64,000 nucleotides of DNA from Sphingomonas cannabina (GTDB lineage: Bacteria > Pseudomonadota > Alphaproteobacteria > Sphingomonadales > Sphingomonadaceae). The notes under the pieces were generated by a model. It saw only the letters and a list, made by a program, of their open reading frames with translations. It was not told the origin of the DNA and did no database searches. This document shows positions 35,109 to 42,447 of this stretch, in pieces. The stretch spans positions 3,085,001 through 3,149,000 of the forward strand of contig NZ_CP090059.1 of the NCBI RefSeq assembly GCF_021391395.1, written 5' to 3'. A program made the position numbers and the translations under genes. Every line of letters starts with the position of its first letter. Within the stretch, counting starts at the first letter, position 1.

Positions 35109-36271
35109 CCGCGCTGGTCCGCGCCGGCCCGCCGGTCGGGGACGAGGCGCAGCCCCGCCTCGCGCGGCCGCCGGTGCGGCCCGCCGCTCGCCTCCCAGCT
35201 CCCCTCGACCCGCTCGCGCGCGATCATCCCCTCGTCGACGACGATGCCGAGCCCCGGCCGATCGCCGAGCACGATCCCGCCGTCGGCGATCTCTTGGTCG
35301 ACATCGAGCCCGAGCGGCCACTCGAAATCCTGCACCTCGATGCCGATCATGTTCGGCACCGCCGCAGCGGCGTGCGCGACCGGATTGCCGTCATAGGCGA
35401 CCGGCGAGACCGGCAGGTCGCGCGCATGTGCGGCGATGGCAACCCGGTTGAAATGGGTGATCCCCCACACGCTGCCCGTCTGCACGACATCGACCGCATC
35501 CGCGTCGAACAGCGGCGCGAATTGCTCCAGCCCCGTCAGATTCTCGCCCGTAGCCACCGCCGCGCGCGTCGCCCGCGACACCGCGGCATGGCCCGCCGCG
35601 TCCCAGCGCCGCACCGGCTCCTCGATCCAGGTGAGGTCGATCCCCGCCGCCTCGATCGCGGCGAGATGGCGGATCGCCTGCTTGCGGTTCCAGCTCTCGT
35701 TGACGTCGAGCATCAGCGCGGGCTCTGCGCTGTTGGCCGCCAATATCTCCCGCGCCCGCTTCAGTCGGACGATATCGCGCGCGATATCCTTGCCGCCCTT
35801 GATCTTGGCCGAGGTGAAGCCGCGCTCCGCCCAGCGCGCATAGAGTACCGCAAACGCATCGTCGTCGAGCCCGAAGCACAATCCCGAGGCATAGCCCGGA
35901 ACGAACCGGTCTGCCGCCCCCAGCGTCCGCCACAGCGGCTCGTCCGCCATCTTCGCCTTGAGATCCCACAGCGCCATGTCGACCGCCGCGATCGCGCCAT
36001 AGGTGGCGCCGCCATGGCCGCTCTTGAAGACATGCGACAACATGCTGTCGTAAAGCGCTGCGACGGCACGCGGATCCTGCCCTTCCACCGCCGGAAAGAC
36101 GCGGTCGATATCGACATGCTGACCGAGCCCGATGCCTTCCAGCCCGGCGTCGGTCTCGAGGATCAGGATCGGCACCTCGGTGATGCCCGACGTCACCACG
36201 CCGTTCACGTCACCGACCGGGCGCCCCCAATCATGCGAGGTGACGAGGCTTCGGTAGCCGGTGACTTTCAT
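35105..36271 (-). CDS. Mandelate racemase/muconate lactonizing (enolase superfamily) protein
   Basis: Protein of 388 residues that should abstract a proton next to a carboxylate, as sugar-acid dehydratases do. Metal ligands are visible: Asp in 'MLDVNESW', Glu in 'WIEEPV' and Glu in 'ATGENLT', and the K-x-K base in 'SAKIKGG'. The usual His-Asp dyad of the MR/galactarate/fuconate branch appears to be absent: the 'QPD...GGIT' region reads 'QTGSVWGIT' and the 'PHAGG' region reads 'SPVAYDGNP' (alignment by eye). AAGGATG precedes the ATG. Coupled to the MFS gene and divergent from the GntR regulator. Confidence 0.82.
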   Translation of the reverse strand: MKVTGYRSLVTSHDWGRPVGDVNGVVTSGITEVPILILETDAGLEGIGLGQHVDIDRVFPAVEGQDPRAVAALYDSMLSHVFKSGHGGATYGAIAAVDMALWDLKAKMADEPLWRTLGAADRFVPGYASGLCFGLDDDAFAVLYARWAERGFTSAKIKGGKDIARDIVRLKRAREILAANSAEPALMLDVNESWNRKQAIRHLAAIEAAGIDLTWIEEPVRRWDAAGHAAVSRATRAAVATGENLTGLEQFAPLFDADAVDVVQTGSVWGITHFNRVAIAAHARDLPVSPVAYDGNPVAHAAAAVPNMIGIEVQDFEWPLGLDVDQEIADGGIVLGDRPGLGIVVDEGMIARERVEGSWEASGGPHRRPREAGLRLVPDRRAGADQRG

Positions 36272-36330
36272 GCAACATCCTTGCTTAAGTGCCGAGACGA
36301 CACCGACCAGGCTACCCCCGCCGACGATAA

Positions 36331-36346
36331 CATATTATGTATGATC
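36331..36346. promoter_or_regulatory. Candidate GntR operator, site 1
   Basis: CATATTATGTATGATC in the divergent enolase/gntR promoter region. Its reverse complement GATCATACATAATATG matches site 2 in 13 of 16 positions. It is placed 60 bases before the enolase-gene start, within an AT-rich stretch. Confidence 0.55.
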
Positions 36347-36442
36347 TTTCGCCGATGGCAAGCATTGACCGACGGGCGGCAATCGGCTCATCACCTCCCA
36401 CCGCCGGAGCGGCGGCAGACACGGGGCGCAACGAGCAAGGCC

Positions 36443-37183
36443 ATGACCCATTCTCCTCCCACCCCCGAAGCCGCCCGCGTCCGCCGGCGCCCCCGCCTGG
36501 CCGAGGCGGTGGTCGAGGATCTGGTCAAGGCGATCGTGACCGAGACCTATCCCGCCGGCACCGCGCTGCCGCCCGAGGGGATGCTCGGTGACATGTACGG
36601 CGTCAGCCGCACGGTGGTGCGCGAGGCGACGATGGCGTTGACGGAGAAGGGCCTGGTCGTCTCTCAGCAGGGCCGCGGCACGATCGTCCGGGAATCGAGC
36701 GCCTGGGACATGCTCGACCCCATGATCCTCGGCGCATTGTTCCAGCGGGAGGACGGCCTCGCCTATCTCGACAATCTCTCCGAGATCCGCTCGCTGCTCG
36801 AAGGGGCGATGGCGGCGAAGGCGGCCGAGCGCCGCACGCCGGAGATGGTCGACGCGCTCACCCGCCAGATCGACAAGCTGGAGACGCTGATCCCCGTCCC
36901 CGCCGCCTATGTCCATGAGGACGTGATGTTCCACGACATCATCATGCGCATGTCGGGCGACCGGCTGAGCAAGGCGGTGATCGACGGCGTGCAATCGGAG
37001 GCGCTGCGCACCCACGAATATAGCGGCAAGCTCAACATCGAGCACATCAAGGACACCCACGCCGCGCACCGGCGCATCTACGAGGCCATCGTCGCCGGCG
37101 ACGCCGAGGCGGCGTCGCGCGCGATGCGCAGCCACATCGAGGAATCCTGGGCCCGCCGCCGAGCGGAACGCCGCGCGCGATAG
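36443..37183 (+). CDS. GntR-family regulator, FadR/FCD subfamily
   Basis: DNA-binding regulator of 246 residues. Winged helix (about residues 15-85): 'ETYPAGTALPPEGMLGDMYGVSRTVVREATMALTEKGL', noted for its 'PPEG...SRTVVREA' core. The C-terminal all-helical FCD domain (about 95-235) has the Asp/His pattern ('HDIIMRMSGD', 'THAAHRRIYEAI') that binds a metal and an organic acid ligand. Divergent from the enolase and transporter genes; it is the natural candidate to bind the three similar sites near 23909, 33847 and 36331, with a sugar acid or pathway intermediate as inducer. Confidence 0.88.
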   Translation: MTHSPPTPEAARVRRRPRLAEAVVEDLVKAIVTETYPAGTALPPEGMLGDMYGVSRTVVREATMALTEKGLVVSQQGRGTIVRESSAWDMLDPMILGALFQREDGLAYLDNLSEIRSLLEGAMAAKAAERRTPEMVDALTRQIDKLETLIPVPAAYVHEDVMFHDIIMRMSGDRLSKAVIDGVQSEALRTHEYSGKLNIEHIKDTHAAHRRIYEAIVAGDAEAASRAMRSHIEESWARRRAERRAR

Positions 37184-37210
37184 CCACCCCCGTTACCCCA
37201 TAGCCACCCC

Positions 37211-37317
37211 CGTCACCCCGGCCTTGGGCCGGGGTCCACTGGGATGCAAGGACTGGACAAGAGGCTTGAGCGCAGCCCGCGAGGCCCAGTGGACCCCGGC
37301 CCAAGGCCGGGGTGACG
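37211..37317. repeat. Family A inverted repeat, second copy
   Basis: Perfect 33-base inverted repeat (arms 37211-37243 and 37285-37317) with a 41-base loop. The loop contains the inverse of the 19-base segment found in the repeat at 9159-9273. It fills the gap between convergent gntR and esterase genes and may also end transcription. Confidence 0.88.
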
Positions 37318-37363
37318 GCTGGGAACCGGCTACGGAAGATCCCAATACCGATGCCGATCCGCC

Positions 37364-38356
37364 TTAGGCGCCCGATTCCGCGAACACCCCATGCCGCGCA
37401 GCAAAGGCCGCGAACAGCGACGGCCAGACGGACGCCGGCATCGTCGCGGGCAGGCGCACCCCGAAGCCGTGGCCGCCTTCCTCGAACACATGCATCGCCA
37501 CCGGCCGCTTGGCGGCCTGCATCGCCTGGAACATGGCGATACTGTTGGCGACCGGCACCACATCGTCGTCGACGGTGTGGAGGAGGAAGACGGGCGGCGT
37601 CTCAGCATCCACCCGGAGCTCGACCGACCGCGCGCGCCGCTGCGCCGGCGACGCATCGGGACCGAGCAGATTGTCGCGCGATCCGCCATGGGCGAACGGC
37701 GCATCGAGGCTGACGACCGGATAGATCAGCCCGGCGACGTCAGGCCGGGCGGCGAGGCGATCCGCCTCGTCGACCGGCTCGTAGACGCGCTCGGCATGGC
37801 GTGTCGCCAGCGATCCGGCGAGGTGCCCGCCCGCCGAAAAGCCCAGCACCGCCACCCGGTCCGGCCGGATCGCGAACCGGTCCGCCCGGGCGCGGACCAG
37901 CCGCATCGCGCGCTGGGCATCCTGCAGCGGCACATCCTCACGGCGGCTCCAGCCCTCGCCCGGCAGGCGGTAGAGCAGGATGAAGGCGGTGATCCCGCGC
38001 GCGTTGAGCCAGTCCGCCTGGCTGATCCCTTCATTGTCATAGGAGAGAAAGCCATAGCCGCCGCCCGGCACCACCAGCACGGCCGAACCGTTCGGCCGCG
38101 CGGGTCGCCGCACCACTAGCACCGGACGATCGATGCCGGTGACCCAGCGGTCGGGCTTGGCAGGATCATGTGACTGGTCATCGATCTTGCGGACGATGCG
38201 TGCATCGGTCTTGCCTGGCGGATCGCCCGGCCACAGCTCGATCACCTCGTCGCCGGGCTGGATCTGCGCGAACGCCGCGCCGGGTACGGACGCCAGCACC
38301 GCGGCGGCGCCCAGCATCGTGCGGCGCGTCAGCCGCGTTTCGATGTGCCCTTCCAT
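37364..38356 (-). CDS. Exported alpha/beta-hydrolase (carbohydrate-esterase-like)
   Basis: Protein of 330 residues with a Tat-like signal ('LTRRTMLGAAAVLASVPGAAFA'). The oxyanion segment 'VVPGGGYGFLSYDNEG' and the nucleophile elbow 'LGFSAGGHLAG' mark the BD-FAE/acetyl-esterase branch; Asp in 'HTVDDDVVPV' and His in 'EEGGHGFG' complete the triad. The start at 38356 has GAGAGGA ahead. It may deacylate polysaccharides before uptake by nearby receptors, but it is separated from the neighbouring locus by a repeat and may be independent. Confidence 0.83.
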   Translation of the reverse strand: MEGHIETRLTRRTMLGAAAVLASVPGAAFAQIQPGDEVIELWPGDPPGKTDARIVRKIDDQSHDPAKPDRWVTGIDRPVLVVRRPARPNGSAVLVVPGGGYGFLSYDNEGISQADWLNARGITAFILLYRLPGEGWSRREDVPLQDAQRAMRLVRARADRFAIRPDRVAVLGFSAGGHLAGSLATRHAERVYEPVDEADRLAARPDVAGLIYPVVSLDAPFAHGGSRDNLLGPDASPAQRRARSVELRVDAETPPVFLLHTVDDDVVPVANSIAMFQAMQAAKRPVAMHVFEEGGHGFGVRLPATMPASVWPSLFAAFAARHGVFAESGA

Positions 38357-38445
38357 TCGTCCTCTCAGCAGCGAATCCGTCACACCGGATGGCGTGTCAG
38401 GCAGCTTAGCCGCGGCTCACCGGAGAGATCAATTTGGCCAATGCT

Positions 38446-38575
38446 CAATCCTCCCCCGCCAGGGGGAGGTGGCGCCGAAGGCGACGGAGGGGGAGGACGG
38501 CGACAAACTATCGATGTGTTTCCGCCCCCTCCGTCACGCTTCGCGTGCCACCTCCCCCTGGCGGGGGAGGATTTG
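38446..38575. repeat. Family B paired-palindrome repeat
   Basis: Outer arms are inverted copies built on CCTCCCCCGCCAGGGGGAGG; the interior repeats CCCCCTCCGTC in opposite orientation. Very similar to the copy at 53462-53592. Confidence 0.88.
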
Positions 38576-38585
38576 AGTGTCGATC

Positions 38586-39221
38586 TTAACGCAAAAAGCT
38601 GAGCGTCGAGACGTGCATCAGCTTGGCGACCGGCTTCCCCGCTACCGTTCCCGCCTTGGTTTCCCCATGCGTGACGCCCAGGATATAGCGGCCGGCGCCC
38701 ATGTCGGGCACGTCAACGCGGCCGTCGCCATCCGCCTTGAACGCCTTCTGCCAGCGCCCCGGCGTGATCACGTTGACGGTCGCGCCGGGTAGCGGCTGGC
38801 CGCGGAAGCGGACGGTGAACCGGTCGGCGCCGGGCGTGACCGGCACCAGCTCGAGGTCGAGCCTGGCCTCGGTCTCGCTACGGCCCGCGCGGGCGTAGAA
38901 GATCGCCCCTTGCTGCACGCCGTCCGATGCCCAGGGCTCGAACACATTGTCGTCGCGGGCGCGCACGTCTCCCACGCCGCCCGGCGCCGCCTCGAGATGA
39001 TCGGTGCGGCGGGTGGTGGCGAGCGGCCGCGCCGGATCGGCGAGGAAGACCAGCGGCGCCTTGAGCCGATGGAATTCCGGGTCGCCGCCATCCGGAACCG
39101 GCTGGGCCGGCTCGCCGAGGTAGATGCGTGCCGGGCCGGTGGCGTCGCGCTCGATCCACACCTCATGCGCGGCGGCGGGCGCCGCGACGGCGGCAAGCAG
39201 GAACGGCAGCAGTCTGCGCAT
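38586..39221 (-). CDS. Periplasmic DUF4198 protein
   Basis: Protein of 211 residues with a signal peptide ('LLPFLLAAVAAPAAA') beginning its mature part with 'HEVWIE', the hallmark of DUF4198 proteins, whose N-terminal His may bind metal. The C-terminal half ('FRGQPLPGATVNVITPG...ADGDGRVDVPDMGAGRYIL') is an Ig-like module. Of two adjacent ATGs, 39221 has better spacing to GGAG. It is 16 bases after the DUF3325 gene and forms the last gene of an iron-linked operon. Confidence 0.8.
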   Translation of the reverse strand: MRRLLPFLLAAVAAPAAAHEVWIERDATGPARIYLGEPAQPVPDGGDPEFHRLKAPLVFLADPARPLATTRRTDHLEAAPGGVGDVRARDDNVFEPWASDGVQQGAIFYARAGRSETEARLDLELVPVTPGADRFTVRFRGQPLPGATVNVITPGRWQKAFKADGDGRVDVPDMGAGRYILGVTHGETKAGTVAGKPVAKLMHVSTLSFLR

Positions 39222-39237
39222 CATCTCTCTCCAATCG

Positions 39238-39525
39238 TTACCGGGAACGGGCACGGCGGCTCACGCGCCAACAGAGCCATGCGACGGTGACCCACGCGCC
39301 GATGCTCAGATGGCCGCACCAGATGATCGCGCCGCGCGCCGGGCCGAGCGCGAGCATGTCGGCCAGCAACGACGCCACCAGCAGAAGCCCTCCGATCCCA
39401 CGCGCGGCACGCGCTTCGCGCGGATCGAGCCTGCGGCCGATCATGTCCTGCTGGTGCCGGCTCATCGACCCGGCGACCGCGGCGAAACCCGCCAGCGCGA
39501 GCAGGACGGCGAGAAGCTGGATCAT
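39238..39525 (-). CDS. Small membrane protein, DUF3325 family
   Basis: Protein of 95 residues with three membrane segments, recognised as DUF3325 from size, 'GSMSRHQQDM' after the first helix and position directly after a PepSY gene. The ATG overlaps the PepSY stop (ATGA). Function unknown; the family sits in siderophore-uptake loci. Confidence 0.75.
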   Translation of the reverse strand: MIQLLAVLLALAGFAAVAGSMSRHQQDMIGRRLDPREARAARGIGGLLLVASLLADMLALGPARGAIIWCGHLSIGAWVTVAWLCWRVSRRARSR

Positions 39526-41084
39526 GCCGCCGCCATCGCCTCGGCGACCGCCGGCTCGCTGCGGCGGGTCCGGTCCGAACGGACGCGGCCGGCCTTGCGC
39601 GCCGCCCAGCCGAAGCCGGCAGCGAGCACCAGCATCACGCAATCGAAACCGACGAACAGCCAGTCGCCCGCGGCGAGGCTGGCGACGAGATTGCGCGGCG
39701 TCGTCAGCGCGTTCACCACCGGCACCGCGGCGAACAGCAGCGCCGCTGCCGACAGCCCTTCCACCCACGCCCGCCGCGTCGGCCGCACGATCGCCCAGGC
39801 CAGCATCGCGCCCCAGGCGATGAACAGGCAGTGGATCTCCCAGTCCGCCCGCCCCTCCATGCGCAGCGGCAGCAGCCGGTTGGCGAGGAAATAGGCGGCA
39901 AGTCCGGCGCTCAGCCCCGCGATCGCCGCGACGTTCAGCCGCTCGACCAGCCGAAAGCCGAAATGCGGCCGTTCGGGATCGGCGAGGCGCGCGCGCCGCT
40001 TGACGGTCCACAGCACCAGTCCGCTGCCCACCATGATCGTCCCGCCGACGCCCGACAGGAAATAGAGCCCCCGGAGGCCCCACTCGGCGAAGCGGCCGGT
40101 GTGCAGGCCGATCATCACGCTCTCCGTCGCGAGCGCCGCGCCCTTGGACGCGCCGGCGCCAACCTGGCGACCGGTGGTGCCGTCGACGATCACCGCCTCG
40201 CCGCGCGCGCCGATCGCGGCCTCCGGCGCGCGGGTCAGGACTACCTTCGCAGTAGCGTCGCCGGGATTGGTCACGCGTACCGCGCCCACCCTCGCGCCAT
40301 GCCACTCCGCCGACGCCAGCCGCATCATCGAGCCGACCGGTGCCAGCGCGGCCGGCTTGCCGCTGCGCTCCACCGCCGCCGGCTCGGCGAAGACGGCGTC
40401 GTAGAACTTGGCCTCATCCGAATAATTGGCCGCGATTCCCCACGGCATGTAGAGCGTCGCCAGCGTGACCAGCCCGGTGAAGGTGATCATCAGGTGGAAC
40501 GGCAGCGCGATCACCGCCGTCACATTGTGCGCGTCGAGCCAGCTGCGCTGCCCCTTGCCGAAGCGCAGCATGAAGAAATCGGCGAAGATCTTCTTGTGCG
40601 TGACGATTCCCGACAGGATCGCGACGAGCATGAACATCGCCGCGATGCCGACCAGGTACCGCGCCCAGATCACCGGCATGTAGTGGAGGTCGAAATGGAA
40701 GCGGTAGAGGAAATAGCCGCCCTGCGTCTCCCGCGCCTCGATCCGGTTGCCGCTGCCGTCGAGCGTCGCGCTGGTGTCGCCACGGCGGCCGCGCCGCTCG
40801 CCGTCGGGCTGCCAGAAGACCTTGGTGGTCGCGCTGCGGCTGTTGGGGGGTGAGATGAACCATGCCCTGGCATCGGGCGCGACGGTCTGGAGGTAGCGCA
40901 CCGCGCCTTCGGTCGCGGAAACCGGATCGACGGTGCCGGCGATCTCCGGCTCCATCCAGCGGGTGATCTCGTCCTGGAAATAGGCGGCAGTGCCGGTCGC
41001 GAACATCGCGAACAGCAGCCAGCCGAGCAGCAGTCCCGCCCAGGTATGGAGCCAGGCCATCGACTGGCGGAGGCCCTCCTTCAC
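39522..41084 (-). CDS. PepSY-domain inner-membrane protein
   Basis: Protein of 520 residues with the iron-linked PepSY-TM plan: membrane helix 'HTWAGLLLGWLLFAMFATGT', a periplasmic section, 'LHYMPVIWARYLVGIAAMFMLVAILSGIV' region, a second periplasmic section and C-terminal helices. Conserved His in 'MAWLHTWAG', 'FHFDLHYM' and 'GLHTGRF' may bind haem or assist ferric reduction. The GTG start overlaps the preceding stop (GTGA). Such proteins are thought to reduce ferric siderophores; a direct assay is lacking for most. Confidence 0.85.
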   Translation of the reverse strand: MKEGLRQSMAWLHTWAGLLLGWLLFAMFATGTAAYFQDEITRWMEPEIAGTVDPVSATEGAVRYLQTVAPDARAWFISPPNSRSATTKVFWQPDGERRGRRGDTSATLDGSGNRIEARETQGGYFLYRFHFDLHYMPVIWARYLVGIAAMFMLVAILSGIVTHKKIFADFFMLRFGKGQRSWLDAHNVTAVIALPFHLMITFTGLVTLATLYMPWGIAANYSDEAKFYDAVFAEPAAVERSGKPAALAPVGSMMRLASAEWHGARVGAVRVTNPGDATAKVVLTRAPEAAIGARGEAVIVDGTTGRQVGAGASKGAALATESVMIGLHTGRFAEWGLRGLYFLSGVGGTIMVGSGLVLWTVKRRARLADPERPHFGFRLVERLNVAAIAGLSAGLAAYFLANRLLPLRMEGRADWEIHCLFIAWGAMLAWAIVRPTRRAWVEGLSAAALLFAAVPVVNALTTPRNLVASLAAGDWLFVGFDCVMLVLAAGFGWAARKAGRVRSDRTRRSEPAVAEAMAAA

Positions 41085-41401
41085 AGCCGCCCTCCGCTCG
41101 CCAGCGACAGCCACAGCAGCGCGCCGAGGATCGCTCCCGCGGCCGCCATCGCGAACCACAGCCGGCCGATCGAGCGGACGGCGAAGGCGGTCAGCACCAG
41201 CGTCGCGAACAGCGCGAAGGCGATCAGCGTCGCCGCGACGCTCGCTTCATGGCGCGGCCCCGGCAGCACGCGCGCGAGCCAGGCGGTGGCGAGCGAGGTC
41301 AGCAGGTAATTCGCTGGAATCGCCGCCACGACACGCGCGGCGACGCTCCACCGGCTCGGCCGGCGGCCCGTTTTACGGCGCAGAAGCGCGTTCGTCGCCA
41401 T
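41081..41401 (-). CDS. Small membrane protein, DUF3649-like
   Basis: Protein of 106 residues with three predicted membrane helices ('IPANYLLTSLATAWLA', 'ATLIAFALFATLVLTAFAV', 'LWFAMAAAGAILGALLW'). Size, helix pattern and place at the head of a PepSY-DUF3325 operon fit DUF3649. A Fur-box-like sequence lies about 45 bases upstream. Function unknown, presumably iron uptake. Confidence 0.72.
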   Translation of the reverse strand: MATNALLRRKTGRRPSRWSVAARVVAAIPANYLLTSLATAWLARVLPGPRHEASVAATLIAFALFATLVLTAFAVRSIGRLWFAMAAAGAILGALLWLSLASGGRL

Positions 41402-41446
41402 TGCCGGACCTGCTTTCCCCTTCTCGCGATTCGCGCCTGCCGTATC

Positions 41447-41467
41447 GCTAATGAGAATAGATCGCAA
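41447..41467. promoter_or_regulatory. Fur-box-like site
   Basis: GCTAATGAGAATAGATCGCA plus one base, close to the Fur pattern (AATGAGAAT followed by an inverted TCGCA/TTATC half). Upstream of the DUF3649-PepSY-DUF3325-DUF4198 operon, it suggests repression under iron-replete conditions. Confidence 0.55.
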
Positions 41468-41589
41468 CATAGTTCGGAACCGACGGACAAAACAGCAAAG
41501 GGCTGCATCCACCATTTGGTGGACGCGCAGCGCGACGAACTCGGGCAACGACTCGGTCGCACGACATTCGCGTCCAGGGAGATGAAGCG

Positions 41590-42447
41590 ATGCGTCAGTA
41601 TCTCAAGGCCGTCGCGGTCGCCGCCGCGTTGGTGTCCGGCACCCCGGCCTCGGCCGGTGAAGCGGACTGGTCCAGCCCCGTCGTGGGCGGCCGCGGCGGC
41701 ACGTCTGCCGCGCTGAGATGTCCGGCGGGCAGTTATCTCGCTGGCGTAGTTGCACGCATCGGCGACGACATGGACGCTATCGGCCCGATCTGTGCGCAGG
41801 CGCTGACGACCGGCGGGATCTACCCCGCCGGCCGGCCCGGAACGCTCGGAGGCACGGGGGGAAGGCTGCGCGAATTCGCCTGCCCGGCCTCGGCGCCCTT
41901 TGTCCGCAAGGCGACGATCGGTGCCGAAGGGTCCCGGACCATCGTCGTCAACAGCATAGAAATCCGTTGCGGTCCGCTGTCGGGGCCGATGCCTCAGCCC
42001 GTCCTCGAATATAATTACGTGCTCCTCAGCGGTCCGAATTATTATTCGAGCTCGCTTCTACCGGGGACCGGCGGCAATTCCCTGAGCTACTCCAACCTGG
42101 CCGAATGCCCGTCGCACATGGCGCCGGTCGGCCTGCATGGACGGGCCGGCGCAATGGTGGACGCGCTGGGTATCATCTGCGGCGAGATCGCGCTCGTGAA
42201 GCCCAAGGCGCTCGGCAAGGTACGGCCGGCGGAAAAGCCCCCGCTGGTCAACGCGACTCCCGGCCTGACGCGGCAGGAGGCGATCCGCGTCCCGACCGCC
42301 AAGCCGCTCGGGAAGGTGCGCCCCGCCTCGCCGGCCGGAGACCCACCGATCTGCCAGCGCGCCCGCAGCGCACGCGGCCATTTCAACGCGGCGACCCAGG
42401 CGGCGCTCGACGCGCAATGCCGCAACGCGGGGGGCAACCCAAACTAG
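41590..42447 (+). CDS. Secreted protein with cysteine-bounded repeats, function unknown
   Basis: Protein of 285 residues with a clear Sec signal (to 'GTPASAG'). Two segments look repeated: C44-C68 ('CPAGSYLAGVVARIGDDMD...IC') and C173-C197 ('CPSHMAPVGLHGRAGAMVD...IC'), each with exactly 24 residues from Cys to Cys and the pattern G-x-x-x-R-x-G-x-x-x-D-A-[IL]-x-x-IC. A third pair, C98-C127, lies between. 'LGKVRPA' occurs twice in the Pro-rich tail. Possibly a lectin-like or matrix protein; no known domain was recognised. AGGGAG precedes the ATG. Confidence 0.78.
   Translation: MRQYLKAVAVAAALVSGTPASAGEADWSSPVVGGRGGTSAALRCPAGSYLAGVVARIGDDMDAIGPICAQALTTGGIYPAGRPGTLGGTGGRLREFACPASAPFVRKATIGAEGSRTIVVNSIEIRCGPLSGPMPQPVLEYNYVLLSGPNYYSSSLLPGTGGNSLSYSNLAECPSHMAPVGLHGRAGAMVDALGIICGEIALVKPKALGKVRPAEKPPLVNATPGLTRQEAIRVPTAKPLGKVRPASPAGDPPICQRARSARGHFNAATQAALDAQCRNAGGNPN

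Noticed and set aside
34437..35396. Plus-strand frame of 319 codons across the MFS/enolase junction
   Set aside because: Antisense to two well-supported, translationally coupled genes; composition is Arg/His-rich shadow.
38446..38575. Possible CRISPR-like repeat block
   Set aside because: The repeated words are inverted arms of one palindrome, not direct repeats with spacers.
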